From a virus, in the IMG/VR virus record IMGVR_UViG_3300025137_000334, positions 1 through 22,218 of that record: a stretch of DNA of 22,218 nucleotides; one strand, written 5' to 3'. The translations under genes and the position numbers were made by a program. The notes below the pieces were generated by a model that was given only the letters and a program-made list of their open reading frames with translations, made no database searches and was not told where the DNA came from. Of this stretch, positions 1-7,200 are shown piece by piece. Each line of letters begins with the position of its first letter. Within the stretch, counting starts at the first letter, position 1.

Positions 1-791
1 TAAGTAGTACCTGTTGAGTAAGATCCTAACCCTAATATGACTCCTGCTGCTCCTACTGAATCAACCGCTAACCCTCTGTTTAATTGTAAAGGATAAGCTC
101 CTGTGTCTGTGAATCTCGAAGTTCCAGAGCTTCCAGTTGTTATAGCTCCAGAACTTATTGTACCTGCAAAGGTTGCATTACCAGAATCATCAATCGATGC
201 GACATTAGCAAAGTTACTTGAGTGTGTACCTACTTTAAAATTAAAAGACTTACCACCAGCACTTCCTTGAGCAATAAAATTGACTTTAGCACTATTATCC
301 AAACCAAGGATATTAAGAGATGAGCCACTTGCCGAAATAGTGTGGCCTTGTCCTAAAGAAATACTGTGAGTTCCATCAATAGATAAAGTTCCATCGATGG
401 CCACATTACCTGCGTTTGTCACAGAAAACTTAGAGGAAGTTCCTCCACCATACCAAACTAAACTACCAGTTGCGCTAGTATTATAATTTAATCCTATTTC
501 ACCGTTTCCGCCAGGAGAAATTCTGACTGAAGAACTTCCGAGATATAAATTACTCGCTGTCACTCCATTAAACGTTGGAGATGCTGTGCTGCGAACATCT
601 TGGTTCAAATGAAACCCGTCAGTAGTATCTGCATCTCCTGCGTTAAGTTTAGCTGGTGTTGCAGACGCTCCACTTTTATAATATAAGTGACCATCTGCAT
701 AGTTAAGAGCGATTTCACCTAATGAAAGATCACTTGAACCCGGTGCATTCCCTGATACGCCCGACTTTTTAAGGGTAATAGTGTTTGACAT
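1..791 (-). CDS. Tail fibre-type virion protein, N-terminal part (3' end beyond window)
   Basis: An open frame reads from the ATG at 791 to the window edge with 263 sense codons and no stop, so the gene is cut by the left edge. The product starts MSNTITLKKSGVSGNAPGSS and continues with LSLGEIALNYADGHLYYKSG. This is the same kind of N-terminal module as in the 557-residue protein just upstream (IRIKRRASGSSGAPSSLKNG, then GELAFNEVDDILYY). The module is typical of fibre and tropism-determinant proteins of marine T4-like phages, where it is thought to anchor the fibre to the tail. The rest is Gly/Ser/Thr/Asn-rich with short beta-type repeats (VTNAGNVAIDGTLSIDGTHS), as expected of a trimeric fibre shaft. 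The receptor-binding end is not in the window. No Shine-Dalgarno sequence precedes the ATG. A late-promoter octamer at 868-875 and two hairpins lie in its leader. Family-level call is good; exact role is inferred. Confidence 0.8.
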   Translation of the reverse strand, partial: MSNTITLKKSGVSGNAPGSSDLSLGEIALNYADGHLYYKSGASATPAKLNAGDADTTDGFHLNQDVRSTASPTFNGVTASNLYLGSSSVRISPGGNGEIGLNYNTSATGSLVWYGGGTSSKFSVTNAGNVAIDGTLSIDGTHSISLGQGHTISASGSSLNILGLDNSAKVNFIAQGSAGGKSFNFKVGTHSSNFANVASIDDSGNATFAGTISSGAITTGSSGTSRFTDTGAYPLQLNRGLAVDSVGAAGVILGLGSYSTGTT

Positions 792-810
792 GATTATAGA
801 ATCGGTAGAA

Positions 811-828
811 ATAGACTATAGAGTCTAT
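811..828 (-). repeat. Perfect inverted repeat in the fibre-gene leader
   Basis: Arms of 7 bp (811-817 ATAGACT and 822-828 AGTCTAT) flank a 4-base loop. The RNA could form a small AU-rich stem-loop about 20 bases before the ATG at 791. It may affect translation or mRNA stability, but it is short and AT-rich, so function is uncertain. Confidence 0.4.
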
Positions 829-836
829 ATAATAAA

Positions 837-866
837 ATATCGTAAGGATATTAACCCCTACGATAT
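837..866 (-). terminator. Strong hairpin after the 557-residue fibre gene; terminator-like or 5' stem-loop
   Basis: Read on the minus strand, arms of 11 bp (866-856 and 847-837) pair completely with one G-U wobble around an 8-base loop (GTTAATAT). The stem is followed by a T-rich stretch (TTTTATTAT), so it resembles a Rho-independent terminator for the gene ending at 896. However, the late-promoter octamer at 868-875 lies immediately upstream. A transcript starting about six bases after the octamer would begin inside the first arm and could still form a 7-bp 5'-terminal stem-loop. Terminator and mRNA-protecting leader are both possible. Confidence 0.45.
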
Positions 867-867
867 C

Positions 868-875
868 TATTTATA
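868..875 (-). promoter_or_regulatory. T4-type late promoter octamer TATAAATA
   Basis: Exact match to the T4 late promoter -10 octamer on the minus strand, followed by G (TATAAATAG). It lies in the 104-bp space between the stop at 896 and the ATG at 791. In T4 this element is read by RNA polymerase with the phage late sigma factor gp55 and the sliding clamp. Here it would drive the left-most fibre gene. The hairpin at 837-866 starts directly after it. Confidence 0.7.
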
Positions 876-895
876 CAAGTTATGTATTGCAATTT

Positions 896-2569
896 TTAAA
901 ATGTTCCACCGTCTATAGTACAGCTTGTAAGAACTGTATTTTTAAGACCGCCATTAGCCTTTAAACCAGTACTAAGAACCATTTGTTGGTTTGAGCCAGA
1001 GTTATATTCAAAGATAAACGAAACTTCAGCACCGCCGCTCCCTTGACCTAGAAGAAGACCAGCTCCAGTTAGCTGCGCGAGCCCGGTGTTTTTAGCCAGT
1101 TGAAGATCTTTATCAGCTATTTCAATAGTTGTAGAGCTTACTGTCGTAGTACTGCCGTTAACAACAAGATTACCTTCAACTGTAAGAGTTCCAGTCGCAT
1201 CACCATGCGCCGCAGGATCAATCGTAAAATCTGCCGGGCCGCGCAGGTAACCAGTAGTCGTAATATTATCAAATGTTACATCATCGGTAGTTGCAACAGG
1301 TTGGCCAATAGCTATAGTAGGTGTTGCTCCTTCAGCTCCTACATTGCCTGTAATAGTAACACCGGTGCCTGCAACTAAAGAAGCAACATAACTTCCGGAA
1401 GTGTGCGTTGTAAGAGCTACAACACCTGCAGTAATTTCTTGTCCAGATAAACTTAGATAGTTTTGTCCAGCTAATGTAACATTTGTTGAATTATCAGTAC
1501 CTGCTGCATCGACGACGAGATTAGTTCTTGCAGCTGCGGCTGTAGATGCTCCTGTGCCACCATGCGCCACCGCAACATCAGTTGCTGCCCATGTACCTGC
1601 TGCAATAGTCCCGAGAGTTGTAATACTTGTTGAACCTGCAGCAGGAGCTCCACCAATATCACTAAGAACATCTGCTCCAGTTCTAAACTTAACATCGCCG
1701 CTATCTGACACAAGAAACTTACTCGCGGTAGACCCTTTGTTCGCAAGCGCGCTGAATGTCACTGTAGAAGCTGCTTCAAAATCTGTACTGACTAGTAAGT
1801 CTCCTGTTACCGTAGCATTATTTGAAACTGATAAAGTACTTAATGTTGTTGTTCCAGCGATACTTTGACCGCCTGTAGTTCTAATAACTGTACTATCAAC
1901 TGCTACTGTAGTTGCGGTACCTTCTCCGGCAGCGCCAGTAATAGTAATACCGGAAGCGCCAGATGCTCCAGCGACCGTCGCGACATAGTTTCCAGAAGTG
2001 TGTGTTCCAAGAGCAACATTTCCCTGAACAATATCTTGACCACTTAACGTAATATAGTTATGTCCTGAAGTTGTAGCAAGAGCATCTGTCGTTAAAGCAA
2101 AAGTACCAGTACCGCCTGGAATCGTATGGCCGTTTATTTTGCCACCGCCCGTAAGACCAAGATTAGCAGCGGTTACAGATCCCGCAGTAACAACATCACC
2201 GTCATTTCCTGCAACACTAAACACCGTGACACCAGAATTAGATACTGCAATCCCTTGAGATCCAGAACCAACAACTGCAATACCACCGTTTGCGTTTAAA
2301 AGAGAAGTAAGTGTTTTTACCCCAGCAACGTTTTGGGCAGTTGTTAGATCGACAAAGTCCGCGTTTGTTGGAATATCTGAAGTCTCAGCGAAGTTCCCTT
2401 CACCACCGATCGCCACTATCGTGGCCGCGGTATCTCCTCCGCCGGAGGTTCCTTTTCCATAGTATAGAATATCATCTACTTCGTTAAAGGCTAATTCTCC
2501 ATTTTTAAGTGAGCTCGGCGCGCCGCTTGAACCCGATGCTCTCCTTTTAATTCTAATTGAGTTCGACAT
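896..2569 (-). CDS. Tail fibre-type virion protein, 557 residues
   Basis: Likely trimeric fibre protein on the virion surface. Residues 1-40 carry the marine T4-like fibre N-terminal module (RIKRRASGSSGAPSS, then LKNGELAFN and DDILYYGKG), probably the attachment end. The shaft is Gly/Thr/Ser/Ala-rich. It has a duplicated block at residues 172-224 and 371-422 (each with LSGQ, THTSG and YVA). It also has the fibre motif GGTGASTAAAARTNL (337-351) and the widespread segment TTTVSSTTIEIADKDLQLA (474-492). The protein ends CTIDGGTF, like the upstream 119-residue product, which ends DIMDGGNF. A late promoter octamer at 2602-2609 lies 32 bases before the ATG. No Shine-Dalgarno sequence is evident. 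Family-level fibre assignment is firm; whether it is the receptor-binding or an accessory fibre is unknown. Confidence 0.85.
   Translation of the reverse strand: MSNSIRIKRRASGSSGAPSSLKNGELAFNEVDDILYYGKGTSGGGDTAATIVAIGGEGNFAETSDIPTNADFVDLTTAQNVAGVKTLTSLLNANGGIAVVGSGSQGIAVSNSGVTVFSVAGNDGDVVTAGSVTAANLGLTGGGKINGHTIPGGTGTFALTTDALATTSGHNYITLSGQDIVQGNVALGTHTSGNYVATVAGASGASGITITGAAGEGTATTVAVDSTVIRTTGGQSIAGTTTLSTLSVSNNATVTGDLLVSTDFEAASTVTFSALANKGSTASKFLVSDSGDVKFRTGADVLSDIGGAPAAGSTSITTLGTIAAGTWAATDVAVAHGGTGASTAAAARTNLVVDAAGTDNSTNVTLAGQNYLSLSGQEITAGVVALTTHTSGSYVASLVAGTGVTITGNVGAEGATPTIAIGQPVATTDDVTFDNITTTGYLRGPADFTIDPAAHGDATGTLTVEGNLVVNGSTTTVSSTTIEIADKDLQLAKNTGLAQLTGAGLLLGQGSGGAEVSFIFEYNSGSNQQMVLSTGLKANGGLKNTVLTSCTIDGGTF
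1304..1459 (-). repeat. Copy 2 of the internal duplication in the 557-residue fibre protein
   Basis: Codes residues 371-422, beginning YLSLSGQEITAGVVALTTHT and ending in GATPTIAIG. It aligns with residues 172-224 of the same protein, with the same spacing of LSGQ, THTSG, YVA, TITG and EG. The duplication is visible at protein level and partly at DNA level. Confidence 0.7.
1898..2056 (-). repeat. Copy 1 of the internal duplication in the 557-residue fibre protein
   Basis: Codes residues 172-224, beginning YITLSGQDIVQGNVALGTHT and ending in GTATTVAV. It is the partner of the block at 1304-1459. Between them lies about 150 residues of other shaft sequence. Confidence 0.7.
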
Positions 2570-2601
2570 AAATTTGTGCTATTGTTAAAAGTTCTTTTTT
2601 C

Positions 2602-2609
2602 TATTTATA
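2602..2609 (-). promoter_or_regulatory. T4-type late promoter octamer TATAAATA
   Basis: Exact octamer on the minus strand, again followed by G. It starts three bases after the stop codon of the 119-residue gene (2613-2615) and lies 32 bases before the ATG at 2569. The predicted leader is about 27 bases. It would drive the 557-residue fibre gene. Confidence 0.7.
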
Positions 2610-2612
2610 TTT

Positions 2613-2972
2613 TTAAAAATTTCCACCATCCATTATATCAGTGTTTTCAAACTTTGATGTTGTAGTATTATATTTGATTAAATCATCTTCACCAACGCCT
2701 GTTATAGTAACATCGCTAAGCTGATTTAATCCGGTATTAGTAAATGTTTTTGTTCCTTCAACTGTTTGATTTCCTGATGTCCGAAGAACGCTGTTATCAA
2801 CGGCAACAGTTTTTGGAGTAGCTCCGGTATAATGAAAATCAGTAATACCATCACCATCAGTTAAGGCAGCTCCACCCCCACCAGTCGAAACTTGTTTAGG
2901 TATAATCTTCTTATCTGGATTAACCTGAGCGTTTATAGTGTTTTGTGTAGTTACCTTAGCTTTAATTGACAT
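2613..2972 (-). CDS. Small fibre-like virion protein, 119 residues
   Basis: The frame is open from an ATG at 3029, but that start would overlap the preceding gene by 50 bases and add 19 residues unlike the rest. The ATG at 2972, just after the preceding stop at 2980, gives the more plausible product beginning MSIKAKVTTQ. The protein has a Gly run (31-34) and the block VAVDNSVLRTSGNQTVEGTK (56-75). That block closely matches residues 222-241 of the 557-residue fibre (VAVDSTVIRTTGGQSIAGTT). It also has the common fibre-type ending LSDVTITGVGEDDLIKYN and C-terminus DIMDGGNF. It looks like a minimal fibre or fibre-accessory protein made from the same repeat units. No enzyme motif is seen. Exact role unknown. 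Confidence 0.7.
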   Translation of the reverse strand: MSIKAKVTTQNTINAQVNPDKKIIPKQVSTGGGGAALTDGDGITDFHYTGATPKTVAVDNSVLRTSGNQTVEGTKTFTNTGLNQLSDVTITGVGEDDLIKYNTTTSKFENTDIMDGGNF

Positions 2973-2979
2973 TAGTATA

Positions 2980-3330
2980 TTATGTTTCTGGGGCAGAGGA
3001 ATCAAATGTGACACCAGGCGTGACATCAATCTGCCCTTCTAAAATCCGTGTTATTACTTTAGGACTACTAGGAGATACAATAATAACGTCGTAGACATAC
3101 CTGCCAGGTTTAAGGGCTGCAGTTTGAGCCGCAGTTAATGAAATTGATACTGTTTTAGCAGTACTATCAACAGATGCAGAGAATGTCGCTTTTGCAGTAC
3201 CGTCATAAGATTTAGCAACCTTACCCGCAGCAGTGTAATTAGTAAGTACTAAATTTGGAGTGTCGGATAGATCGATTGTCGTATTAAAATTCGATCCTTG
3301 ATCTATGAATAGGTTTGAAAATGTTGACAT
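2980..3330 (-). CDS. Small beta-rich virion protein, 116 residues
   Basis: The sequence suggests a single beta-sandwich: FSNLFIDQGSNFNTTIDLSD at the N-terminus, a Ser/Thr/Ala-rich middle, and RYVYDVIIVSPSSPKVITRI followed by LEGQIDVTPGVT. The latter pattern is common in small structural proteins encoded among the fibre genes of marine T4-like phages. It also recalls baseplate upper-protein N-terminal domains that hold receptor-binding proteins. The gene starts 4 bases after the preceding stop (3335). A weak purine-rich AGAGAG lies about 10 bases before the ATG. It is probably co-transcribed with its neighbours. Structural role is inferred from context. Confidence 0.7.
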   Translation of the reverse strand: MSTFSNLFIDQGSNFNTTIDLSDTPNLVLTNYTAAGKVAKSYDGTAKATFSASVDSTAKTVSISLTAAQTAALKPGRYVYDVIIVSPSSPKVITRILEGQIDVTPGVTFDSSAPET

Positions 3331-3334
3331 ATGA

Positions 3335-4039
3335 TTATACTCTCTGTTTTTGGAATGCTAATACTTTATATTTAACCGCATTGATACTACTATCATGTGA
3401 TCGTCCTTCAATTTTCCCGGCCGCGTCAGTCATTATAACTATATGACCTCCTTTTTCGCTACTTCCTACAACTAAAGCGGTAGCACCGTCAAACTGGTTT
3501 GTGTAAGCGGCCCAAGTCTCTCCATTAGTTCTAAAATACGCGCCTTCCGCAGAGCGGCTGCCATCTTGCAAACTAAGAACAACCAATGCTTTGTTTGAAC
3601 CTACCGCTGATGACAAATCAATATCGGTAAATGTAGTAGTAAGGTTAAACGTCCCAGTGGCATTACTCGTTGGTTGCTTAAGAGAGTACTCATCAAACAA
3701 GCTATCAACATAATCTTTAACGGCTTTAGATGAAGGAATCGTATCATCAGAATTCTGAAGCCCTGATGCAGTGACATCAATCTCAATTTCTACAACGTTT
3801 TGACTATCTGATGCAACATTGCCTAAAAGTTTATTGCCTGCTACTTTTTGTACCTTAGTAAGAGCGACCGTATTATTACCATCTTGAAAATTATTAACTT
3901 TGGTTTGTAAAGTGTCTAATTCAGTAGCCTCTGAACTAATTTTTGTTATAATACCATTCGTCTTCTTTCTCCAACTAGAAAGTGTATCGCTAAGTTCTAC
4001 ACCATTAGTGGTAAAGGTGCTAAAATTTGTAGAGTCCAT
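3335..4039 (-). CDS. Virion structural / fibre-associated protein, 234 residues
   Basis: The N-terminal part (about residues 1-60) contains heptad-like segments (SWRKKTNGIITKISSEATEL, then DTLQTKVNNF) that could form a trimeric coiled coil. The middle holds DDTIPSSKAVKDYVDS, a motif seen in many phage fibre proteins. The C-terminal 110 residues are beta-rich (LVVLSLQDGSRSAEGAYFRT, then GGHIVIMTDAAGK) and may be a globular head domain. The ATG at 4039 is five bases from a TATAAATA octamer (4045-4052), so the transcript could start at or next to the start codon. The gene sits in the fibre cluster and is probably part of the distal baseplate or a short fibre. Exact function unknown. Confidence 0.7.
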   Translation of the reverse strand: MDSTNFSTFTTNGVELSDTLSSWRKKTNGIITKISSEATELDTLQTKVNNFQDGNNTVALTKVQKVAGNKLLGNVASDSQNVVEIEIDVTASGLQNSDDTIPSSKAVKDYVDSLFDEYSLKQPTSNATGTFNLTTTFTDIDLSSAVGSNKALVVLSLQDGSRSAEGAYFRTNGETWAAYTNQFDGATALVVGSSEKGGHIVIMTDAAGKIEGRSHDSSINAVKYKVLAFQKQRV

Positions 4040-4044
4040 GTTGC

Positions 4045-4052
4045 TATTTATA
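4045..4052 (-). promoter_or_regulatory. T4-type late promoter octamer TATAAATA overlapping a stop codon
   Basis: Exact octamer on the minus strand, followed by G. The TAA stop of the 61-residue gene (4048-4050) lies inside it, and the next ATG (4039) is five bases downstream. With the T4 spacing, transcription would begin at about the ATG, giving a leaderless mRNA. Confidence 0.55.
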
Positions 4053-4233
4053 TGTTTGTAATTGCCTTAACTATTTCTTTTAGTTCTTCAAGTTGTGCTT
4101 TAAGAGATTTAATTTCTTTCTCTTGTTTTTCTTGTTTCCTACTTCTCTTCTTAGCCTCCATCCTAGCAGTATATGCTGTAATATTGTTATTAATTAATAT
4201 ACCTTTAGATTTTCTTATAAATGATTTTTCCAT
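4048..4233 (-). CDS. Small basic coiled-coil protein, 61 residues
   Basis: The protein starts MEKSFIRKSKGILINNNITA. From residue about 25 it is a highly charged helix (ARMEAKKRSRKQEKQEKEIK, then SLKAQLEELKEIVKAI) with leucine/isoleucine spacing typical of a coiled coil. No signal peptide, membrane segment or enzyme motif is seen. Its ATG overlaps the stop codon of the giant upstream gene by one base (TAATG), which suggests translational coupling and makes it likely to be real despite its size. It could be a small virion linker or an assembly chaperone for the giant protein; this is inference only. Confidence 0.65.
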   Translation of the reverse strand: MEKSFIRKSKGILINNNITAYTARMEAKKRSRKQEKQEKEIKSLKAQLEELKEIVKAITNI

Positions 4234-7200
4234 TATAACGTTGCGATTACTCTTAGGTTTTTAATCTCTGGGACAAACGTCTTATCTGAAGATTTAAACA
4301 GAATCTTGACAGCAACTTGATTAAACTGGTCGGCCGCACTACCTTCAAACTCGACTTCGCCAAATTCAAAGTTGGTACTTACTGGTATCTTAGACCCATC
4401 CTTAAGATTAATCCTTGTCCAACCAAGTGAGTCAAATGGTGTGGTTGAATTAAGTGTATTAAACTTAGCATATACTTCAATTGAAGTCGATCCATCAGGC
4501 CGCATCGCGTCCGCGTAAATATTAATTTGATCCGCGGGAGATTCAAGCTTTATGCTCTTTGTAATATACCTTGCAGCACATTGTCCATCATCGCGGGTTC
4601 CTTCAAACTCACTTGAATTATTAACAATATTATCAAACGTAACAAGTGATATACGATCTAAATCAACGACTGGCGAAATTCTAGAATCTGTTGTAGATAG
4701 TACAGCTTGAAGTTTTAATTGCTCTGCATTAGAACCATTGTAAGCACTAGTAGAATCGTGTGTAACACGCTTACCTGTATAAATCAATTCTCCAGGAAAT
4801 ACGTTATAAGTACCACCCGAACCACTAGTTGCATTATCTGTTAATGTGTAATTAACATTAGATTCTGGAAGAAGCATATCTTGAATAATTGGAAGATACG
4901 ATGATGCTTTCCAAGTGTCAACACTCGCAGTAGCTGTTGCAGCTGTTGCAGTATTAAGAGTTTGCTGTTTTCCACCGCGGTCTGTGAAAGCCACTTGAGT
5001 TGTAAATACTGCTGAAGTGTATAACTTAATTATTCTACTATATGGTACTTCGTTTCCATTTGAATCAATTGTTTTTGCGTAATACGTAGTACCATTCGTT
5101 AACCCGTTGATTGTTGATCCGCTGTTTGTCTTATATGTAAATGCTTGGCCATTTTTTGCCTCGAGAACACCGGCCGGGAGATAAATTTTGTTATTACCAA
5201 AATCAACACCTCCATCAGTTGTATTAAAGGCATCTGCGTGAATGCTAATCCCTTGATCAACAACTGCTACTGTAGGAGGGCCAGTATAACCAGATCCATT
5301 TGTAATAACTTCGATATGATCAATAACACCACCTTTTCCAACGTGTGCTTTTGCTGTTGCTCCAGATCCTGAACCGCCAGTAAATGTTACTGATGGAGAA
5401 CCACTAAGATAACCAGAACCACCAGAAACAACATTTACATATGTAACTTGTTTCCTCTGAGGCGATAGCCCAGTGAATACCGCTGTTGCGCTACTTGTTG
5501 TTTTAAAGTCTGCTCTCTTAAGTGCAAACTTAAGATCCTTATTCTGATCTGGTGTCCATGTTGAAGCATTTTGGCTCTTAAGCATTACTCCAAGATTAAC
5601 ATTCTTATTGATCTTCTCGGCATTTGCTCCAACATCGGTTCCACCAACTTCAGCGTGCCATACTCGGTATCTCGCGCTGTTCGATATTAGAACGATAGCA
5701 TATTCAACACCAGGTTGTAAGTAAACTGGTGTATCAAACATAAACTTAGTTTCATTACTGGCATTAGTCGCTGAAACATTAACATCGCCTGAAAGTTTAA
5801 CAACCTTTGAGAATGGAATTGTTTTCTGTGTAGGAATACCATTCTCAACAGATACGATGCTAAGCTCAACGGGGAGATAAGGATCTTTTTTCTGGAAGAA
5901 AATATCAATTGAAGAAAGGAAAATACCAGTTGGCTCGTTTCCTATCATGAAAGTCTGAGCAATAGGATCTCTTCGAACAACCTTTTCTCCTATAAGAAGA
6001 TTGCGGCTTTCTTTCAAACGTGTTCTTTCTAGAACTAGCTGGCGAGTCGAAAGTATAGTCTTCTGCCTTGTTTCTAAAAGTCCTTTAGCGTGATATGTAG
6101 ACTCAGCAGATGAAAGTTCAAGAGTTCTGTTATTATCAGATCTATCAGTCAAGCGAACTTGACGAGATCCGGTTCTGAATCGTAAGCTATTATTATTAGG
6201 AATAACAAACCATCCATCAACGTCTCCTGCAGAGTCTGTTGTAATAGTATTGGCCGAGTCTTCTGCGATTGTGTCGGTAATAGCTGCAGCTAAATTACCT
6301 TCATAGCGAGCAACATCAGTTCCTCCTGCGGTTGCAACATCACCACCAAATTGGGAAAAAGTCGCATCCCCATTAGCATAAGATGTAATGTTAACATCAT
6401 CAAAGAATAGATTAAATGTAGTATTCGGCTTAAGCATTCTACCTCTAAAGTAAACCTTACGGGAACGAATAAACGGAACAAAGGTAATATTTAGAAGATC
6501 ATCTCCTACAACTTCCCTTTCGGTATTCTCTACGAGAGATGTTTGAATACCCTCTCTGTTCTGACGAAGGAATTCCTTTTGATTTCCTCTCCTCCTAGAA
6601 GTCCACGTTGTTTCTGTGAATGTATCAGCAACTTGTATCGAACTAGTTTTAGCCATAAACCAACGGCCGTGTCGAACCTTTTTAGATTTCCACTGAGCTT
6701 CCCATTCGTTCCACTCTGTTCCAAGGATGTTGGCGTTATTAGCAATTTGGTTAATTAAAGCGCTGTTATCCCCTTCGATATTATTAATAATATCAGGAAC
6801 ATAGTTAACATCTTTCCATTCATCAGATGATGGAGAAAGTTCTAATGATCCGCTCCAAGTTGCTACGTCATAAGGATTAACGCTAATATGATCTGATGCA
6901 AATGGCTGATCAACCAATACTTTTTCAATAAAATCAAGTGTTAATGAATTTTTTCTTTTGCCGGAATAGATATTAGTAGAAGTAATCGTCCCACCGTTCC
7001 AGGTGGTACCACTACTTGCTGTGGCTGTGCTTTGTACACTACCCGACGTCCCTTTGATAAAACTCCATCTAACATTATCAGAAAGATAGGTAGGACGAGC
7101 AGTAAAGTTTTCTCGATCAATAGCGGCCTTATAACCAGGGCTACTAACATCACCTACACCATGACCTCTAAATGAGTCTGTGAGAATACCACCTTTAAAT

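Noticed and set aside
1100-2047. Plus-strand open frames of 60-104 residues across the fibre gene
   Set aside because: They are antisense to a repetitive Gly/Ser/Thr-rich gene, which naturally leaves other frames open. Their products are Cys/Ser-rich without family features.
2576-2600. AAAAGAACTTTT as a terminator in the leader of the 557-residue fibre gene
   Set aside because: Stem of about 5 bp with a two-base loop is too small to form, and it lies between promoter and start codon.
2973-3029. Upstream ATG at 3029 for the 119-residue gene
   Set aside because: It would overlap the preceding gene by 50 bases and add 19 residues (MMSRLVSHLIPLPQKHNIL) unlike fibre proteins. The ATG at 2972 follows the preceding stop directly.
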